A stretch of 64,000 bases of DNA from Pullulanibacillus pueri (lineage in GTDB: Bacteria; Bacillota; Bacilli; Bacillales; Sporolactobacillaceae), in assembly GCF_014639255.1 (NCBI RefSeq), contig NZ_BMFV01000010.1, forward strand, positions 52,699 through 116,698, given 5' to 3'. Made by a program: the position numbers and the translations under genes. The stretch's first letter is position 1, and each line of letters starts with the position of its first letter. This document shows positions 48,678 through 58,693 of this stretch, one piece after another. Below the pieces are notes generated by a model that had not been told where the DNA came from, made no database searches, and was given only the letters and a program-made list of their open reading frames with translations.

Positions 48678-48821
48678 AGACTATGTTTTTGATTGTAAAA
48701 TCAAACGCGGAGTTGGTTTACGACTGCTGGATATATTGCTAAGCTTACGTCTTATCAAGGCCGTTGCTCTTAGATCTTAGGAGGTTAATCGGCACCTTAT
48801 GGTTTTGGTGAGAATCCTTTA

Positions 48822-49700
48822 TTATGATTTATCCTTATTCACAACAGGAATCCAAATTTGATTTTTAAAATGTGATGGCGTGCCTTTATTATCCTCATAC
48901 CAGTATAACTCGGGTCCTTCTGCTAATTCATAGTTAGAAGAGGGGAACCATTCCGAAAACACACGGCCCCACATCTCTTGAGCGTCAGATGAGGATCCAA
49001 TAACCTCGAATATGGCCCATGTTGAAGGGGCGACTTCAAGTTTAGCCAAGTGTTTCGGGACCTCTTTTGTTGTTGCTACACCAATATAGTAATCAAGCTC
49101 TCCCTTTTCCTCCATCCGGCTCTCAGAGAAATTTGTAGAGGCGCTAAGCAGTCCGATAGGCTCAACATTGGATATTTCTTTGAGTTCACTGATCAACTGA
49201 GCATTTAGTCTTTCTCCCATAGCAGTGATCCCCGGATTTTCCCCGTTGAATACAATAGGGATTCGATCCATAATACCAACGATGTTAAAAGCCTCTTTTT
49301 TTACTATACGGTAATTCATTTCATCTCCTCCTTGAATGGATAATTGAAAGGTCATACGTGGATAAGCTTTGAGTACTTGGTCTGTATTTCTGGCGTCTGA
49401 GGGGGTCAAGCCATGGACATTCTGAAAAGCCCGTGTGAACGAATCCGGTGAGTTGTAGCCGTGTTTTATTGCAACATCAATCACTTTTACTTGACTGTCT
49501 CTGAGTTCGAAGGCTGCAAGCGTCAAGCGTCTGCGACGAATATATTCAGACAATGTAATTCCTGCAAGGAAAGAAAACATTCGACTGAAATGATATTCTG
49601 AGCAGTGAGCCAGTTCGGCGACCTTCTTGAAATCAATGTTTTGAGTCAAATGACCCTCAATATAATTCAATGCCTCATTCATTTCTTTAAGTGAATCCAT
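48822..49700 (-). CDS. AraC-family regulator with GyrI-like effector-binding domain
   Basis: The 292-residue protein joins an N-terminal AraC double helix-turn-helix ([24 protein letters not shown] and [27 protein letters not shown]) to a C-terminal GyrI/Rob-type small-molecule-binding domain (about residues 128-290). Such proteins sense lipophilic compounds and activate efflux or stress genes. GGAGGTCT lies before the ATG. No target gene is adjacent on the same strand, so the regulon is unknown. Confidence 0.88.
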   Translation of the reverse strand: MDSLKEMNEALNYIEGHLTQNIDFKKVAELAHCSEYHFSRMFSFLAGITLSEYIRRRRLTLAAFELRDSQVKVIDVAIKHGYNSPDSFTRAFQNVHGLTPSDARNTDQVLKAYPRMTFQLSIQGGDEMNYRIVKKEAFNIVGIMDRIPIVFNGENPGITAMGERLNAQLISELKEISNVEPIGLLSASTNFSESRMEEKGELDYYIGVATTKEVPKHLAKLEVAPSTWAIFEVIGSSSDAQEMWGRVFSEWFPSSNYELAEGPELYWYEDNKGTPSHFKNQIWIPVVNKDKS

Positions 49701-49821
49701 CTGTAGACCTCCTTATCAACAACAGAATAACAGAAAAGGATCATAATCATCCGACATTCCCTGCACCGTTATGTTGGGTTGATGTTTATTTATCACTTTA
49801 GGGATATCACAAATTGACGTT

Positions 49822-49855
49822 AAAAAAAGGATACCACGCTAACCTAATGGTATCC
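49822..49855 (-). terminator. Terminator of the sugar porter gene
   Basis: GGATACCA/TGGTATCC form a perfect 8-bp stem with an 11-base loop, followed on the minus strand by seven T residues. Confidence 0.85.
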
Positions 49856-49883
49856 GAACATTCCAATTATAAAAGGCGAATAT

Positions 49884-51248
49884 TCAACTAATATGTTGGT
49901 TTATCTCTTTATCAAGTAAAAGGTTTGATCTTCTTTTTAAATCCATCTCAATTTCTTCTAGGCTACGCCCTTTTGTTTCAGTGACATATTTAGAAACGAA
50001 GATGAAAGCCAATATCCCCATAACGCCATAAACGATAAAAAGCATGTTCCCAAATTGATCAAGTAAAGAGGGAAAGGTTAAAGAGACGAGCAGGTTCGCT
50101 GCCCAGTTGGCAACACCACTTATTCCTATGCCTAAGCCTCGTACTCTTAGAGGGAAAATTTCGCCTAACATCACCCAAACGACAGGCCCCCATGTGGCAG
50201 CAAAGAATACAATATAGGCGGCGAGACAAACAAGGGTGATATATCCCGAAGCATCAGATTGTCCTCCAAATTTCGTTAATAATCCGAGGGCAAAGAGACA
50301 AATGGCCATGCCAATGCTACCGATCAAAAGTAATTTCTTCCGGCCAACCTTGTCCATTAACCAAACGGCAAGAATAGTGACAAGAACATTAAGAATACCA
50401 ATGCCAATCGTTCCAAGCAGAGCCGCTGAGTTTCCTAAGCCTACCTTGGTAATCGTAGTTGGGGCATAATAAATAACTGTGTTACAGCCAATAATTTGTT
50501 GGAAAATAGCAAGCCCAATGCCAACAATGAGAGCAGGGCGAACCCATTTTTCTTTGAGCATCTTCCAACCACCATGCTCTTCTGCGTCTGCCTTCTTAAT
50601 ATCCGCTAATTCTTTTTCAACACCAATGCCTTTACGTAAGTGGTGTAAGACCTTCCGTGCTTCCTGTTCGCGATTTTGCTTTAATAACCATCTTGGACTC
50701 TCGGGTAAAAATAACATGCCGATCAGCAAGAGGACCCCTGGAATGAAAGCCAGACCAAGCATCCAACGCCAGCCCTCAATGGGAGCAAAAATATAGTTCA
50801 CAATATAAGCGATTAAAATACCAGTGACAATCATTAATTGATTAAGGCTTGACAGTGCACCGCGAATTTTAGCAGGCGCCATTTCTGAGAGATATAAAGG
50901 GACGAGAGCAGAAGCACATCCAACGGCAATCCCTAATACAATTCTGAAGAGAATTAGGATCGCAGTATTTGGGGCTAAAGCGGTTCCAATGGCTCCAATA
51001 CAAAAAATAGCGGCAGCAATCATTACATTGATGCGTCGACCATATTTATCGGACAATCGTCCACTCCCTGCAGCGCCGATGATGGCACCAACTAAAATTG
51101 AGCTCACGACTATCCCTTCAGTCATAGGCGTTAGGCCCAAACTTTTCTTAATATAGAGAATAGCTCCAGAAATGACACCGGTATCATATCCGAATAACAA
51201 ACCACCTAATGCTCCAAAAAAGTAGATGACCGCATTATTCATTTTCAT
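49884..51248 (-). CDS. Sugar porter of the major facilitator superfamily, CsbC/YwtG/XylE-like
   Basis: The 454-residue protein has 12 helices. Its sugar-porter signatures are GGLLFGYDTGVISGA, GRLSDKYGRR, PLYLSEMAPAKIRGALSSLNQ, PESPRWL and the final PETKGRSLEEIE-like ETKGRSLEEIEMDL. It imports a monosaccharide or inositol by proton symport. ATG 51248 follows AGGGAGG with 7 bases spacing; the longer frame to 51272 starts upstream of that site. Two cre-like boxes upstream suggest catabolite repression. Confidence 0.9.
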   Translation of the reverse strand: MKMNNAVIYFFGALGGLLFGYDTGVISGAILYIKKSLGLTPMTEGIVVSSILVGAIIGAAGSGRLSDKYGRRINVMIAAAIFCIGAIGTALAPNTAILILFRIVLGIAVGCASALVPLYLSEMAPAKIRGALSSLNQLMIVTGILIAYIVNYIFAPIEGWRWMLGLAFIPGVLLLIGMLFLPESPRWLLKQNREQEARKVLHHLRKGIGVEKELADIKKADAEEHGGWKMLKEKWVRPALIVGIGLAIFQQIIGCNTVIYYAPTTITKVGLGNSAALLGTIGIGILNVLVTILAVWLMDKVGRKKLLLIGSIGMAICLFALGLLTKFGGQSDASGYITLVCLAAYIVFFAATWGPVVWVMLGEIFPLRVRGLGIGISGVANWAANLLVSLTFPSLLDQFGNMLFIVYGVMGILAFIFVSKYVTETKGRSLEEIEMDLKRRSNLLLDKEINQHIS

Positions 51249-51309
51249 TTTAAATCCTCCCTGTTTGTCCATTGTTGTTAGAGAATGTACTGATTAAGGG
51301 GATATGTCT

Positions 51310-51344
51310 TGATTGCGTTTCCATTTATTTTTAAAACGCATTCA
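51310..51344 (-). promoter_or_regulatory. Twin cre-like boxes upstream of the sugar porter
   Basis: On the minus strand, ATGGAAACGCAATCA (51324-51310) fits WTGNAANCGNWNNCW at every defined position. TTAAAACGCATTCA (51331-51344, + orientation) fits with one mismatch about 20 bases away. CcpA control is inferred. Confidence 0.6.
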
Positions 51345-51504
51345 TACACCTGTAAAAAAATAATTCGAGTCTCTTCCATCATTTTGACTTAGTTTACTAA
51401 ATAAACTATCTATTGTAACTCAACCATAACAGATCAAATAAAAGAAATCAACAGCGGTTACATTAGTCTTAAGTATTAAAATTTTTAAAAAATGATGAAG
51501 GGAT

Positions 51505-51590
51505 AGGATTTCTGGCCATCGGAATGGTTGTAGATTTTCACTCCAGAGTCCTCGCTTTCCTTATGTCCACGAGACATATGAAAAAATTTT
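51505..51590. repeat. Dispersed intergenic repeat, copy A4 (partial)
   Basis: TTTTCACTCCAGAGTCCTCGCTTTCC (in two blocks, TTTTCACTCCAGA and TCCTCGCTTTCC) matches the core of the A family. It lies between the porter promoter and the dedA terminator. Confidence 0.55.
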
Positions 51591-51597
51591 TTTTCGC

Positions 51598-51648
51598 AAA
51601 AAAAAAAGACTGCTACAAAGTTAGGAATCTGTTACTTTGGAAGCAGTC
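51598..51648 (-). terminator. Terminator overlapping the dedA stop codon
   Basis: AGCAGTC-side coding bases pair with GACTGCT (51608-51614/51642-51648), extended by CAAAG/CTTTG-type pairing. The stop codon is in the loop, and ten T residues follow on the minus strand. Confidence 0.8.
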
Positions 51649-52286
51649 GCAATTTTTTTCGTATATTCGATGATAAAGGCAATCACTGGGGGGAGGAGGC
51701 TGAAAAGTGTAATGCCTAATAAGGAAAGAAACATGTGGTGTTCGACCCATGACATATTCCCAATTAAATCCCCTGCACCTACCCATATAATGGCCCAAAT
51801 GGCTGCACCGATAGCATTATAAGAAATGAATCGTTTGAAAGAGTAACTGGTTAGCCCGCCGATAAAGGGCAAGGTCGTACTGAGTAAAGGAATAAAACGT
51901 GAAAACATGATGGCCCATTTACCATAATTGTTTAAAAATATGTGGGTTTTATCCATCGATTTCTTTGGAATCAATTTGTATATTGAAAATCTATCGCTTT
52001 TATTAAAGAGAGAAAAAATTTTACCGATCAAGTAATTTTGCGCATCTCCAGCAACCGTAGCGACAAAGAAAAGCAGCAATAGAAGTTGAAAATGCAACTG
52101 ACCACTCGCGGCAATCGTACCACTGGCAAATAATGTGGCATCTCCAGGTAAAAAGGTGAGAACGATGTAGGCGGTTTTTGCAAAAATAATGATGAATAAA
52201 ATAAGATAGATTTTTTTCCCAAAAAGCGTAATATATTGGGGTAATTCAACGTTAACTGAGTTAATAAAGTGAAACAAATGATGCAA
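51621..52286 (-). CDS. DedA-family membrane protein
   Basis: The 221-residue protein has four to five helices and the DedA signatures LPGDATLFASGTIAASG, a glycine/arginine motif near MFSRFIPLLSTTLPFIGGLTSYSF, and NAIGAAIWAIIWVGAGDLIGN. DedA proteins act in proton-dependent membrane homeostasis; several recycle lipid carriers such as undecaprenyl phosphate. The substrate here is not determined. The acidic and arginine residues needed by the family are present. Confidence 0.88.
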   Translation of the reverse strand: MHHLFHFINSVNVELPQYITLFGKKIYLILFIIIFAKTAYIVLTFLPGDATLFASGTIAASGQLHFQLLLLLFFVATVAGDAQNYLIGKIFSLFNKSDRFSIYKLIPKKSMDKTHIFLNNYGKWAIMFSRFIPLLSTTLPFIGGLTSYSFKRFISYNAIGAAIWAIIWVGAGDLIGNMSWVEHHMFLSLLGITLFSLLPPVIAFIIEYTKKIATASKVTDS

Positions 52287-52704
52287 GGAAGTGTAACCTC
52301 CATTAAAAATTCCCCTAGGCGGGTGGCCATTATTCGCTATTAGCCTATGAACTTAGGGGTCAATAAATTATTTTTAGAATCAAGTGAAGAGGTTACTTTA
52401 GAGTCCATCTATAAAGAACCGCACCGATCACGGTGTGAACACAGAAATTTCAACTTAAAAAAGGCTAACAGGTTTAACTAAATTATAACAAATGGGCGTA
52501 ATAACTCAATGGAAACTATAGTGATGGGGAAGGGGTGGCTGGTTTCTTTTCTTGAAGTTAAAGAAATCTTAATAAAAGTGGTGTACACTTCTTCGTATGA
52601 GGTCGATGAAGAGGTGGAATTCATTGAAGAAAAATAGGTTTAGATGCGAATGAATCGAGGTATTTTCGAAAGTGATGGACGATTGACCCATGCAATTTGG
52701 AATT
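52287..52704. other. Non-coding stretch between dedA and the second htrA
   Basis: No gene is evident. A 37-codon frame starting at 52524 (ending VEFIEEK) has no ribosome site and is not called. The shared htrA box lies at the right end. Confidence 0.5.
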
Positions 52705-52744
52705 TGTCACATAATCCGAGTATTACTGAATTTATCATTATAAT
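52705..52744 (+). promoter_or_regulatory. Probable stress-responsive promoter of the second htrA
   Basis: TGTCACATAATCC (52705-52717) is identical to the box before the first htrA (3710-3722) and lies 21 bases before TATAAT (52739-52744). No -35 is recognisable, which suggests activator dependence. Confidence 0.55.
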
Positions 52745-52782
52745 AAAAGATAAAGAAAATGAAAATAAGGCGGTGTTAAGCA

Positions 52783-54036
52783 ATGGGATATTATGATAAT
52801 GACAACGATTATAAAGAAACTGAGAAACAAAGAAGCAAACCCCCTCGAAATGGGCGTGGGAAAACGTTTCTTTCCGGCTTACTCGGCGCTTTTGTTGGTA
52901 TTTTTATCTTCTTCATAGCCTCACCTTATTTACAGAACCATGGGTTGTTGCCGAATCATTCCAATGATGCGACGTCTGTAAGTGGAACCCAGACCACCAA
53001 TACATCAACAACGACTCAACCACAGAATACAAAGAATGTCAGTCTCAATGTGACTGATTCAGTGGAAACAGCGGTTGATAAGGTGTCTTCTTCTGTTGTG
53101 GCTGTTATTAATATGCAGAACACAAACGGTGGCTTCTTACAGGAGAATGCACTTCAAGAGACAGGGATTGGTTCAGGGATTATCTATAAAAAGAGTGGAG
53201 ATTATGCTTACATTGTCACCAATAATCATGTAGTGTCAGGGGCAAGTAAATTGGAAGTACAGTTGGATGATAATACAAAAGTGACGGGAAAATTATTAGG
53301 GGCTGACTCCTTGTATGACTTGGCAGTGATTAGGATTCCTGGGGATAAAGTAACGAAAGTGGCGAGTCTTGGTGATTCGAGTTCGCTCAAGCGTGGCGAA
53401 CCCGTTGTAGCTATCGGAAATCCATTAGGGTTTTCGGGTTCTGTAACCCAAGGCATTGTCAGTTCGAATGAAAGGACCATTGCCCAATCTGTTGATACAG
53501 ATGGTGGCCAAGTCCAATTCAACGCTCAAGTGATTCAAACCGATGCAGCTATAAACCCAGGGAACAGTGGGGGTGCCTTGATCAATACAGATGGTCAGGT
53601 TGTTGGCATCAACTCAGAAAAAATTGCTGATACAGGTGTTGAAGGGATCGGATTTGCGATTCCGATCAATGTAGCAGAGCCGATTATCAAACAACTTGAA
53701 ACCACTGGGAAAGTGGAGCGTCCTTATATGGGAATCGGATTCTATGACTTATCTGAATTACCTGCGAGTGCCGTTCAACAGCTTAAGATCCCTAATAAGG
53801 TGACCTCAGGTCTAGTTGTTTCACAAATAAGTCCTGGCACACCTGGTAGCAAAGCTGACTTGCAACAAGGCGATGTTATTACTGCGATTAATGGCTATAA
53901 CATCAAAGACTATACGGACTTCACGACATACCTCTATTCAAAGCTTCAAGTCGGTCAAACGGTTAAAGTTGAGTATTATAGAGACGGACATAAAAAGACA
54001 ACCAACCTCACATTAGCTGGAAAGACGTTCTCATAA
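52783..54036 (+). CDS. HtrA/DegP-type membrane-anchored serine protease, copy 2
   Basis: The 417-residue protease is closely similar along its length to the first copy (3793-5034). It has a membrane helix at about 29-49, a catalytic triad H149, D179 and S262 (GNSGGAL), and a C-terminal PDZ domain. The serine/threonine-rich linker (about 58-85) is longer than in copy 1. The two are probably co-regulated through the shared upstream box, parallel to HtrA and HtrB of B. subtilis. The gene is followed by its own terminator. Confidence 0.93.
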   Translation: MGYYDNDNDYKETEKQRSKPPRNGRGKTFLSGLLGAFVGIFIFFIASPYLQNHGLLPNHSNDATSVSGTQTTNTSTTTQPQNTKNVSLNVTDSVETAVDKVSSSVVAVINMQNTNGGFLQENALQETGIGSGIIYKKSGDYAYIVTNNHVVSGASKLEVQLDDNTKVTGKLLGADSLYDLAVIRIPGDKVTKVASLGDSSSLKRGEPVVAIGNPLGFSGSVTQGIVSSNERTIAQSVDTDGGQVQFNAQVIQTDAAINPGNSGGALINTDGQVVGINSEKIADTGVEGIGFAIPINVAEPIIKQLETTGKVERPYMGIGFYDLSELPASAVQQLKIPNKVTSGLVVSQISPGTPGSKADLQQGDVITAINGYNIKDYTDFTTYLYSKLQVGQTVKVEYYRDGHKKTTNLTLAGKTFS

Positions 54037-54110
54037 GATCCCTTTTGGGGTTTGCAAGATGAGGATTTTAAAAGAATAACGGAAAAAATTTAATAAGAAC
54101 GATATAGTAT

Positions 54111-54152
54111 AAAAAGGGGCATTTTCCAAATAAGGAGAGTGCTCCTTTTTAT
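54111..54152 (+). terminator. Terminator of the second htrA
   Basis: AAAAAGGGGCA and TGCTCCTTTTT form an 11-bp stem with one mismatch (G opposite T, G-U pairing) around an 18-base loop. Confidence 0.7.
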
Positions 54153-54308
54153 ATTCATTTTCATTTTACCCGTCTTGAGGGTCTGAGGTAGTCGTTTATA
54201 AACGATAGTTTAATTCAATTTTAAGGAGATCTTAAGAAGTTTATGGAATAATACTTCTTTGCCATTAGGAATGGAAATATTGATAGAGAAGGAATGAGTG
54301 AAGGAGTA

Positions 54309-55973
54309 ATGAAAAAAAGGATTTTTATTATAATCATTTTATTGTTAATTGTTGGAGCAGGTTATTATTGGAGAGATTCCTTATTCACTAAGAATGATGG
54401 GGAACAATCTAAAAATCATCAAATTAATATAAAAACAGCTATTGATACGGAACTAATCAATAACCAAAATGATAGGGTAGCAGAGATAAAAAAGGCGAGT
54501 TCAGGTAGTACCATCCATACTCCTTATGTAAAGTTGGACCCGTTTGGAAATGCACCATTGTCTGCCTTAGTCATTTTTGATTCGAAGCAACCTGCGCAAG
54601 TCAGCTTTGTCGTTAAGGGAAAAGAAAGTCGTGTGGATATTAAAAAGACGATTGAGGATTATAGTACTCATCATGAATTACCGATCCTTGGCTTATATGC
54701 AAATGCTGATAATACAGTAGAAGTCACTGCAACGACGAAGGATGGGAAGAAGACAACGAAAACACTCAAGATAAAAACAGGGAAATTACCTGACTACACA
54801 CCGACGATCTCTATAAAAAAGATAGACAAGAGTAAAATGGAGACTTTGGATAATGGTCTAACATTTGCTGTTCCTAGTACAAAATATGCAGTAGGATTTG
54901 ATGAAAACGGTGATATTCGTTGGTATAGTTCTAGATATAATAGCCATGTTTTTAAAGTGCTAAAAAATGGACATCTCCTTTTCCTTAGTAAAGACAAGAA
55001 TAGTGGAAGTGCTTATAATCGCTTATTAGAAATGGACTTTACAGGAAAAATTTATAATGCCTATGAAATTAGTGATAATACTGCAGCAAGTCAAACAGGC
55101 GATGATGGTGAAAAAACGGTTGTTCATCATGACGCTATTGAACTGCCATCAGGAAACCTCTTACTTACTGTGAATGATGGCGCAAGTAAATATATCGAGG
55201 ACACCATGATTGAAATTGATCGACAGACAGGGGAGATTGTCAAGTCTATCAATATGAAGGATATACTCCCTGAATCTTTTTATAAAGATTTTGATGGGCC
55301 GAAGAGAGAGGATGGAAAAGTCGACTGGTTCCATCAAAATGCTATCGTCTATGATTCCAGTGATAACAGCATTATCATTTCTAGTCGAAATCAAGATACG
55401 GTCATGAAATTAGATTATAAAACTAATAAAATTAAATGGATTCTATCTGATCCAAAAGGTTGGCCCAAAGAATACCAAAAATATCTCGTAAAGGGAGTAG
55501 GAGATAACTTTAAATATACAGCGGGGCAGCATGCACCAATTATTTTGCCTGAGTCCGCTACTGATCATAATGATGATACCGTTGATCTTTTACTTTTTGA
55601 TAATAATGTCGTTGTAACAAGAGGGAATGCAGATCTCTCTAAACAATACAGCGCAGGCTCTCAATATCGTATCAATGAAAAGACAAAAACGGCAGAACTC
55701 GTTTGGACATATGGAAAAGAGCGAGGCAAGTCATTGTTTTCAAATATTATTGGTAGTGATCGCTTTATGCAAAATACAGGGAATCGCTTAATTGATTTCG
55801 GGTGGTTAAATTCGGGTAAAGATAGTCGAATCGTCGAAGTGGATGATTCTAAAGACGCTAATGTCGTATTTGAAGCTGCAATCTCTGACTTTGGTGAAGG
55901 AGAATGGGTGTACCGGGCTGAAAGGCTGTCTCTTTATCCGAAGGCTTGGCAATTTTCCGTTTCAGATGATTAA
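54309..55973 (+). CDS. Arylsulfotransferase (ASST)-like membrane-anchored protein
   Basis: The protein has about 554 residues, with an N-terminal signal anchor (IFIIIILLLIVGAGYYW) and then an extracytoplasmic six-bladed propeller of the ASST type. Conserved histidine-bearing strands are VVHHDAIELPSGNLLLTV, DWFHQNAIVYDSSDNSIIISSR and GQHAPIILPES. PAPS-independent arylsulfate sulfotransferases move sulfate between phenols through a histidine. Activity here is not proven. ATG 54309 has GAAGGAG close upstream; ATG 54294 is the alternative. Confidence 0.82.
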   Translation: MKKRIFIIIILLLIVGAGYYWRDSLFTKNDGEQSKNHQINIKTAIDTELINNQNDRVAEIKKASSGSTIHTPYVKLDPFGNAPLSALVIFDSKQPAQVSFVVKGKESRVDIKKTIEDYSTHHELPILGLYANADNTVEVTATTKDGKKTTKTLKIKTGKLPDYTPTISIKKIDKSKMETLDNGLTFAVPSTKYAVGFDENGDIRWYSSRYNSHVFKVLKNGHLLFLSKDKNSGSAYNRLLEMDFTGKIYNAYEISDNTAASQTGDDGEKTVVHHDAIELPSGNLLLTVNDGASKYIEDTMIEIDRQTGEIVKSINMKDILPESFYKDFDGPKREDGKVDWFHQNAIVYDSSDNSIIISSRNQDTVMKLDYKTNKIKWILSDPKGWPKEYQKYLVKGVGDNFKYTAGQHAPIILPESATDHNDDTVDLLLFDNNVVVTRGNADLSKQYSAGSQYRINEKTKTAELVWTYGKERGKSLFSNIIGSDRFMQNTGNRLIDFGWLNSGKDSRIVEVDDSKDANVVFEAAISDFGEGEWVYRAERLSLYPKAWQFSVSDD

Positions 55974-56146
55974 TTGCTGTTGAGCGGGAGTCACGCCTTT
56001 GTGATTAAATAGCATGAGATAGAGGTTCAGTTTGATGCTGGAGCCTCTATTTATGCAGACTATGAGTCGAATGCTTGGTTATTCTTATTGTTGTAGCAGG
56101 TGAGGGCCATGAGTGGTGGAAAAGGATTCACCAGTGTTATAAACAC

Positions 56147-56191
56147 AAAAAAAGTCGCTAGAATCACCAATGGGTGAGCTTAGCGACTTTT
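56147..56191. terminator. Bidirectional terminator between ASST and nspC
   Basis: AAAAGTCGCTA and TAGCGACTTTT form an 11-bp stem, extended inward by TCACC/GGTGA. A and T runs on opposite sides serve both convergent genes. Confidence 0.85.
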
Positions 56192-56247
56192 AAGTTATAT
56201 AGGATTAATGGCAAGAGTGTTCTTGGAAAACTAGACTGTCTTTTTAT

Positions 56248-57375
56248 TTATGCCAGTCTCATCTTAAAATCCTGGTAGCCAAATTGATGGACAATATGAC
56301 AGTCACCCTGTTTGTCTTGAACCGCGATGGCTGGCAGTGGCATGCCATTAAACGTGGTATTCTTAACCATCGTATAGATCGCCATATCCCCAAAGACTAA
56401 ACGGTCGCCGCTCTTTAATGGTTGGTCAAAGGAATAGTCACCAATCGTATCACCAGCAAGGCAGGTTTGTCCCCCCAAGCGATACATAAACGGTTTTTCT
56501 CCGACTTCACCGGATCCAAGCAGTGGCGGGCGGTAAGGCATTTCTAGCACATCAGGCATGTGACAGGAAGCGGAAGTATCAAGAATAGCAATATCCATGC
56601 TGTTTTGAAGGGTATCAAGCACTGTTGTGACTAAATACCCGGCGTTAAGCGCCACCGCTTCTCCTGGTTCTAAATAAACCTCTAAGCCATAATTATCTTG
56701 CATGCGTTTAATACAAGCCTCGAGTCTAGGAATGTCATAATCCTCTCGTGTGATATGATGGCCCCCACCAAAGTTGATCCATTCCATTTGTGGTAACCAT
56801 TGACCAAATTTCTCCTCGACGGCATTTAAGGTTGTTTCCAAGTCATCAGCGTTTTGTTGGCAAAGCGTGTGAAAGTGGAGTCCGGAAACACCCTCTAACA
56901 AATCGGGACGAAAATGTTCTTGGGTCACACCGAAACGGGAACCTGGTGAACAAGGATCATAGATAGCATGTCCCACTTGTGTGGAACACTCAGGGTTAAT
57001 ACGTAAGCCGACTTTTTTCCCTGCCTGCAGGACTTTATCTTTAAATCTTTCGAGCTGTGAAAAGGAGTTGAAAATGATGTGATCACAAATTGAAATAATT
57101 TCATCGATTTCATCGTCACGATAGGCTGGGGAAAAGATGTGATTCTCTTTCCCCATTTCCTCGTGACCGAGACGGGCTTCATATAACCCGCTTGCCGTGG
57201 TACCACTTAAATACTCTCCGATGAGTGGATACAGGGTATACATGGAAAAGGCTTTTTGTGCCAGAACAATTTTGCATCCTGTTCGAGTCATGACGCCTTT
57301 TAGGATACTTAGATTGCTTTCAAGAAGACTTTCATCGACAACATAACAAGGTGTAGGAAGTTCTTCAAACTTCAT
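56248..57375 (-). CDS. nspC: Carboxynorspermidine/carboxyspermidine decarboxylase
   Basis: The 375-residue PLP enzyme is of the alanine-racemase-fold decarboxylase group. It has lysine 41 in VLAQKAFSMY for the cofactor and GLHFHTLCQQ, INFGGGHHITR and EPGEAVALNAGYLV as further signatures. NspC removes CO2 from carboxynorspermidine or carboxyspermidine, the last step of the alternative polyamine route. It directly follows the dehydrogenase gene with no gap, forming a two-gene operon. Confidence 0.93.
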   Translation of the reverse strand: MKFEELPTPCYVVDESLLESNLSILKGVMTRTGCKIVLAQKAFSMYTLYPLIGEYLSGTTASGLYEARLGHEEMGKENHIFSPAYRDDEIDEIISICDHIIFNSFSQLERFKDKVLQAGKKVGLRINPECSTQVGHAIYDPCSPGSRFGVTQEHFRPDLLEGVSGLHFHTLCQQNADDLETTLNAVEEKFGQWLPQMEWINFGGGHHITREDYDIPRLEACIKRMQDNYGLEVYLEPGEAVALNAGYLVTTVLDTLQNSMDIAILDTSASCHMPDVLEMPYRPPLLGSGEVGEKPFMYRLGGQTCLAGDTIGDYSFDQPLKSGDRLVFGDMAIYTMVKNTTFNGMPLPAIAVQDKQGDCHIVHQFGYQDFKMRLA

Positions 57376-58614
57376 TTAACCAATGTGCTCCGGCTCTAAG
57401 CTTTTTTCAGACTCTGCATCTACAAGATCTGGATTAAAGCTTTCTTTCCAAGGGAGGCCCCACTTGTTCAAGGCTTCCATGAACGGATCTGGATCAAACT
57501 CTTCAATATTGTATACCCCTGGCTTATTCCATGTCCCTGTCATAAGCATCATTGCACCGATCATTGCCGGGACGCCTGTTGTGTAAGAGACCGCCTGGGA
57601 ACCGACCTCTTTGTAGCATTCTTCGTGATCACATACATTGTAAACGTAATAGGTTTTGTCTTTGCCGTCCTTTTTTCCTTGAAAGATGCAACCGATGTTT
57701 GTTTTCCCTTTGGTTCTTGGACCAAGGGAAGCGGGATCAGGTAATACAGCCTTCAAGAATTGAAGAGGAATAATTTGTTTTCCTTCAAATTCGATAGGCT
57801 CAATCGACGTCATGCCAACATTTTCAAGACATTTTAAGTGAGTAAGATAGCTTTCACCAAAAGTCATAAAGAAGCGAATGCGTTTGACTCCAGGAATATT
57901 TAAAGCGAGTGATTCAATTTCTTCATGGTGGAGTAAGTACATATCCTTCTCACCAATTTCAGGGAAGTTGTAGACACGCTTGATTTCCATAGGCTCAGTC
58001 TCAATCCATTCCCCATTTTCCCAATAGCTTCCTTTAGCAGAAACCTCGCGGATATTAATTTCGGGATTGAAGTTCGTAGCAAAAGGATAGCCATGATCCC
58101 CAGCATTACAATCCAAAATGTCGATGGTTTCAATCTCATCAAAATGATGTTTGAGAGCATGAGCGGCGAAGACACTGGTCACACCTGGATCGAAGCCACT
58201 ACCAAGGAGAGCAGTAATGCCAGCTTGTTCAAAACGTTCACGGTACTCCCATTGCCATTTATATTCGAATTTTGCTGTATCTTCAGGCTCGTAATTAGCG
58301 GTATCTAAATAATTTGTTTTTGTTGCCAGACAAGCATCCATAATCGTTAAATCTTGATAAGGTAATGCTAAGTTCATCACGATGTCTGGTTGTACTTCCT
58401 CAATTAAAGCAATCAGTTCATCAACGTTATTGGCGTCAACTTGAGCCGTTGTTATTTTCGTCTTTCCACCGTCTAATTTCGCTTTCAAGTCATCGCATTT
58501 TGATTTCGTGCGACTGGCGATGCAAATTTCCTCAAAGACATCACTGTTTTGACAACATTTATGGATGGCAACAGATGCTACGCCACCACAACCGATAATA
58601 AGCGCTTTTCCCAT
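57376..58614 (-). CDS. Carboxynorspermidine/carboxyspermidine synthase (saccharopine dehydrogenase family)
   Basis: The 412-residue NADPH enzyme has an N-terminal Rossmann motif (ALIIGCGGVASVAIHKC) and the block GITALLGSGFDPGVTSVFAAHAL. It condenses aspartate semialdehyde with diaminopropane or putrescine to carboxynorspermidine or carboxyspermidine, the substrate of NspC encoded immediately downstream. Together they make norspermidine or spermidine without decarboxylated SAM. AGGAGATAAGG precedes the ATG. A leader hairpin lies about 80 bases upstream. Confidence 0.92.
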   Translation of the reverse strand: MGKALIIGCGGVASVAIHKCCQNSDVFEEICIASRTKSKCDDLKAKLDGGKTKITTAQVDANNVDELIALIEEVQPDIVMNLALPYQDLTIMDACLATKTNYLDTANYEPEDTAKFEYKWQWEYRERFEQAGITALLGSGFDPGVTSVFAAHALKHHFDEIETIDILDCNAGDHGYPFATNFNPEINIREVSAKGSYWENGEWIETEPMEIKRVYNFPEIGEKDMYLLHHEEIESLALNIPGVKRIRFFMTFGESYLTHLKCLENVGMTSIEPIEFEGKQIIPLQFLKAVLPDPASLGPRTKGKTNIGCIFQGKKDGKDKTYYVYNVCDHEECYKEVGSQAVSYTTGVPAMIGAMMLMTGTWNKPGVYNIEEFDPDPFMEALNKWGLPWKESFNPDLVDAESEKSLEPEHIG

Positions 58615-58693
58615 TTTCCTTATCTCCTAACTTTATAGATTATGTCATGCATGGAGGCATATGCTAACCTCTAAGCTTTGTTTAACAACACAA

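Noticed and set aside
52524..52640. 37-codon frame before the second htrA
   Set aside because: No ribosome site and no similarity; it lies upstream of the htrA promoter.
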